A DNA stretch of 6,270 nt, taken from positions 1-6,270 of the forward strand of contig WJOQ01000205.1 in assembly GCA_009618505.1 (NCBI GenBank). Direction: 5' to 3'. Under the pieces are notes generated by a model. It was not told the origin of the DNA. It saw nothing but the letters and a program-made list of their open reading frames with translations, and did not search any database. Every line of letters starts with the position of its first letter. Position 1 is the first letter of the stretch. This document shows positions 4,650 to 6,270 of the stretch, piece after piece. Source of the stretch: Clostridia bacterium (GTDB lineage Bacteria; Aerophobota; Aerophobia; Aerophobales; AE-B3A). A program made the translations under genes and the position numbers.

Positions 4650-6270
4650 CCATATCATCGAGTATTTTAAGATTCCTCATCCTCTAGAGAAAGACAAGGG
4701 AAACATAGCTATTTCTGCTCCCATAAAACTAAGCGAAAAGTATTTCAGGGCGTGGCTTGACGATAAAAAATCGAGTGGCCCAGCCGACCTTCCCTGGATT
4801 TCAAGGGTTCTTATCAGCCCAGAGGAAGCTCGTCCAGAAGATGAGGATTTGGTCAAAAGATTTGAACGGAACTTTGAAATTGAAGATAATCATTCCTGGG
4901 GTGTAACCAAGCTTAGAATATTCTTGAGGTTTACTGCTGCCTGTGTAGTGGGCTATTTTATTTACTGGACAATCTTTAATTTTCCCTGGTTTTGGATTCC
5001 AGCAACCCTTCTCCTGGAAAAAATTTTAGGAGATACCTTAAGCAAGATTTTCCAGGGAGTGGTCATTGCTTTTATCCCAGGATTAAGTTTCATAAAGAAT
5101 TTCCTGGGAGCCAAAAGATGGATTCGGGCTAACTTCCGTTCTCAATATACTAGAATTTTTCGGCAGTTCGGCAGAAGTTCTCACCAATATTTTACCCAGG
5201 AAATCAGAAAGTGCTTGAAAAATATTAGGGCAGCGGCTGAGAAAGGAAATGTATCCATAGAAATAGGGACTATCGAAAATCTTCTGCAGGAGGTTTTACA
5301 CAAGCCTCCGGTAAATTCTGATTTTATCCAGAATTGGTCCAGGCGCTTGGAAGAGTTTTTGAGAAACCTCAGCCAAAGGGCTAAAGCCGAGGTTTTTCTT
5401 GAAGGTGTAATAATCAAGCTGGACCAGTTAAAAAGGGATTTACTTCTTCACTACTGGCAGGGTTTTCAAATAATTCCCCTGAAAATAGCCACACCAGATT
5501 TGCCTAAAAAGGAATTTCTCCCCCCTCTCAATCATAATTTTGATTTAAGATTGAGTCTCTTAGGGGAGGGTTTTAAGCAGAAAGCAAAGAATTTGAGAGA
5601 TTTTTTGGCAAGGACTTCCTCAATACGGGAAAGCATTTATTCTAGCTTCGATTCTCTAAAGAGAGCAAAAGGGAAAGGGGAGAGAGTAAAGCTCCTGGAG
5701 AGCATTGAGGAAGACCTTGAGAACTTAAGGAATATTGTGGGAAACTTTCACTTAGGAGACAATCCCGGGGTGCCTAATGAGAGAGGGGAAAGTTTAAGTG
5801 ATTTCTATGATGGGCTTTATTATCTTTTTGGCAGAGCCAGGCTTGATATTTTAAAGGAAGAAAAGGCGATTAAGGCAGTCTTTGTAAGGCGTATCAGGGT
5901 AAAAACAGAACGTCAACAGAAAAGGCGAATAGAAGAACTTATGTTAAAAGTAGAACGTCTTCTTTGTCAGGGAATAAATACTAGAAAAACCTACCAGATA
6001 ATTTCTCATTTTTTCAGTTTCTTTGGGGCGAATCTGAAGCGAAGCCTTGCTTTTTCTGGTTTAGTTTTTTTTGGCTTTGCTTGCCTTTTGAATTTCAAGG
6101 TAGTAGGGCCGGATGAAGTTCTTACTACTACCTATTTAAGATGGGGAGTAAAAGAGACGGCCACCCAGAAGACTTCTCTTTTCTCAAGAGGAGTAAGAGT
6201 CTGTAGATTTGGTGAGGGTTTACCCATTTTTCCTAAAAAAGAACTCTTCTGGCAACTGCCTCCCCCATTG
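4642..6270 (+). CDS. HflK-like SPFH membrane protein with long N-terminal extension, 3'-truncated by the window edge
   Basis: An open frame of 543 codons runs off the right edge without a stop. Residues 1-90 are soluble and not recognised. Hydrophobic segments occur at about 93-112 (rich in F, Y, W, I) and 138-155; basic residues follow (KRWIRANFR, 158-166), so the pair is likely a membrane hairpin. Residues about 157-465 are charged and helical, with a probable coiled coil at 405-442 (ERQQKRRIEELMLKVERLL within it), predicted cytoplasmic. A third helix at about 468-485, preceded by KR, leads out of the cytoplasm. After it come VVGPDEVLTTTYLRWG (487-502) and GLPIFPKKELFWQLPPP (526-542). This matches the HflK/band-7 start pattern of helix, V-x-P-x-E-V, R-x-G, then GL-x-x-LP-x-P. 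The rest of the SPFH domain should lie beyond the window. HflK itself has only a short N-terminal segment before its helix, so the 465-residue extension is unusual. The role is inferred as a membrane scaffold or protease regulator acting with the two upstream products. Confidence 0.85.
   Translation, partial: MISHIIEYFKIPHPLEKDKGNIAISAPIKLSEKYFRAWLDDKKSSGPADLPWISRVLISPEEARPEDEDLVKRFERNFEIEDNHSWGVTKLRIFLRFTAACVVGYFIYWTIFNFPWFWIPATLLLEKILGDTLSKIFQGVVIAFIPGLSFIKNFLGAKRWIRANFRSQYTRIFRQFGRSSHQYFTQEIRKCLKNIRAAAEKGNVSIEIGTIENLLQEVLHKPPVNSDFIQNWSRRLEEFLRNLSQRAKAEVFLEGVIIKLDQLKRDLLLHYWQGFQIIPLKIATPDLPKKEFLPPLNHNFDLRLSLLGEGFKQKAKNLRDFLARTSSIRESIYSSFDSLKRAKGKGERVKLLESIEEDLENLRNIVGNFHLGDNPGVPNERGESLSDFYDGLYYLFGRARLDILKEEKAIKAVFVRRIRVKTERQQKRRIEELMLKVERLLCQGINTRKTYQIISHFFSFFGANLKRSLAFSGLVFFGFACLLNFKVVGPDEVLTTTYLRWGVKETATQKTSLFSRGVRVCRFGEGLPIFPKKELFWQLPPPL
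5364..5397 (+). terminator. Terminator-like hairpin inside the HflK-like coding sequence
   Basis: AAACCTC (5364-5370) pairs with GAGGTTT (5389-5395), and AGCC (5371-5374) pairs with GGCT (5379-5382). This gives an 11-bp stem with a 6-base bulge, followed by a T5 run and CTT. It falls wholly inside an intact reading frame, so it may be chance. If active, it would reduce transcription of the distal part of the operon. Confidence 0.25.

Noticed and set aside
5181..5417. Reverse-strand 78-codon frame
   Set aside because: It lies entirely opposite the open, membrane-protein-like + strand frame and has no supporting motif.

Overview
The window looks like a bacterial chromosome fragment of moderate GC content, with strong use of AGA/AGG arginine codons and GTG starts. 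It probably comes from an uncultivated anaerobic lineage; the style fits candidate phyla such as Omnitrophota or Aerophobota, but no marker gene here fixes the taxonomy and this is a guess. All genes read on the + strand.

Layout: (1) 1-903 is the 3' three quarters of argD (acetylornithine aminotransferase, arginine biosynthesis), cut by the window's left edge. (2) 897-984 is an 88-bp near-palindrome with perfect 23-bp arms. Its left arm supplies the argD stop codon, and it probably also acts as a bidirectional terminator. It resembles the non-mobile palindromes spread by REP-associated (RAYT, IS200/IS605-like) transposases. A 9-bp tandem repeat trails it. (3) 1012-6270 is a tightly coupled three-gene operon that continues beyond the right edge: a 782-aa membrane-anchored protein with an SPFH/band-7-like membrane-exit region and an interrupted LysM domain; a 430-aa predicted M14/AspA-type zinc peptidase or deacylase without a signal peptide; and a protein of at least 543 aa, open at the window end, with membrane segments and a charged helical region ahead of what looks like the start of an HflK-like SPFH domain.

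The operon is the interesting part. Genes two and three overlap by 4 bp and genes three and four by 8 bp, so the products are probably made in fixed proportion. The two membrane proteins share a layout: a membrane segment, then a PDEV motif, then a tryptophan/proline-rich segment, as at the start of HflK/HflC. The gene between them encodes a soluble metallo-hydrolase. A working inference is a membrane scaffold of SPFH type, with a large extracytoplasmic part that may contact peptidoglycan through LysM, and an associated cytoplasmic M14-like hydrolase. I do not recognise this three-gene set as a named system.

The only non-coding gap, about 108 bp at 904-1011, is filled mostly by the palindrome. 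No tRNA, rRNA, CRISPR array or riboswitch was seen.
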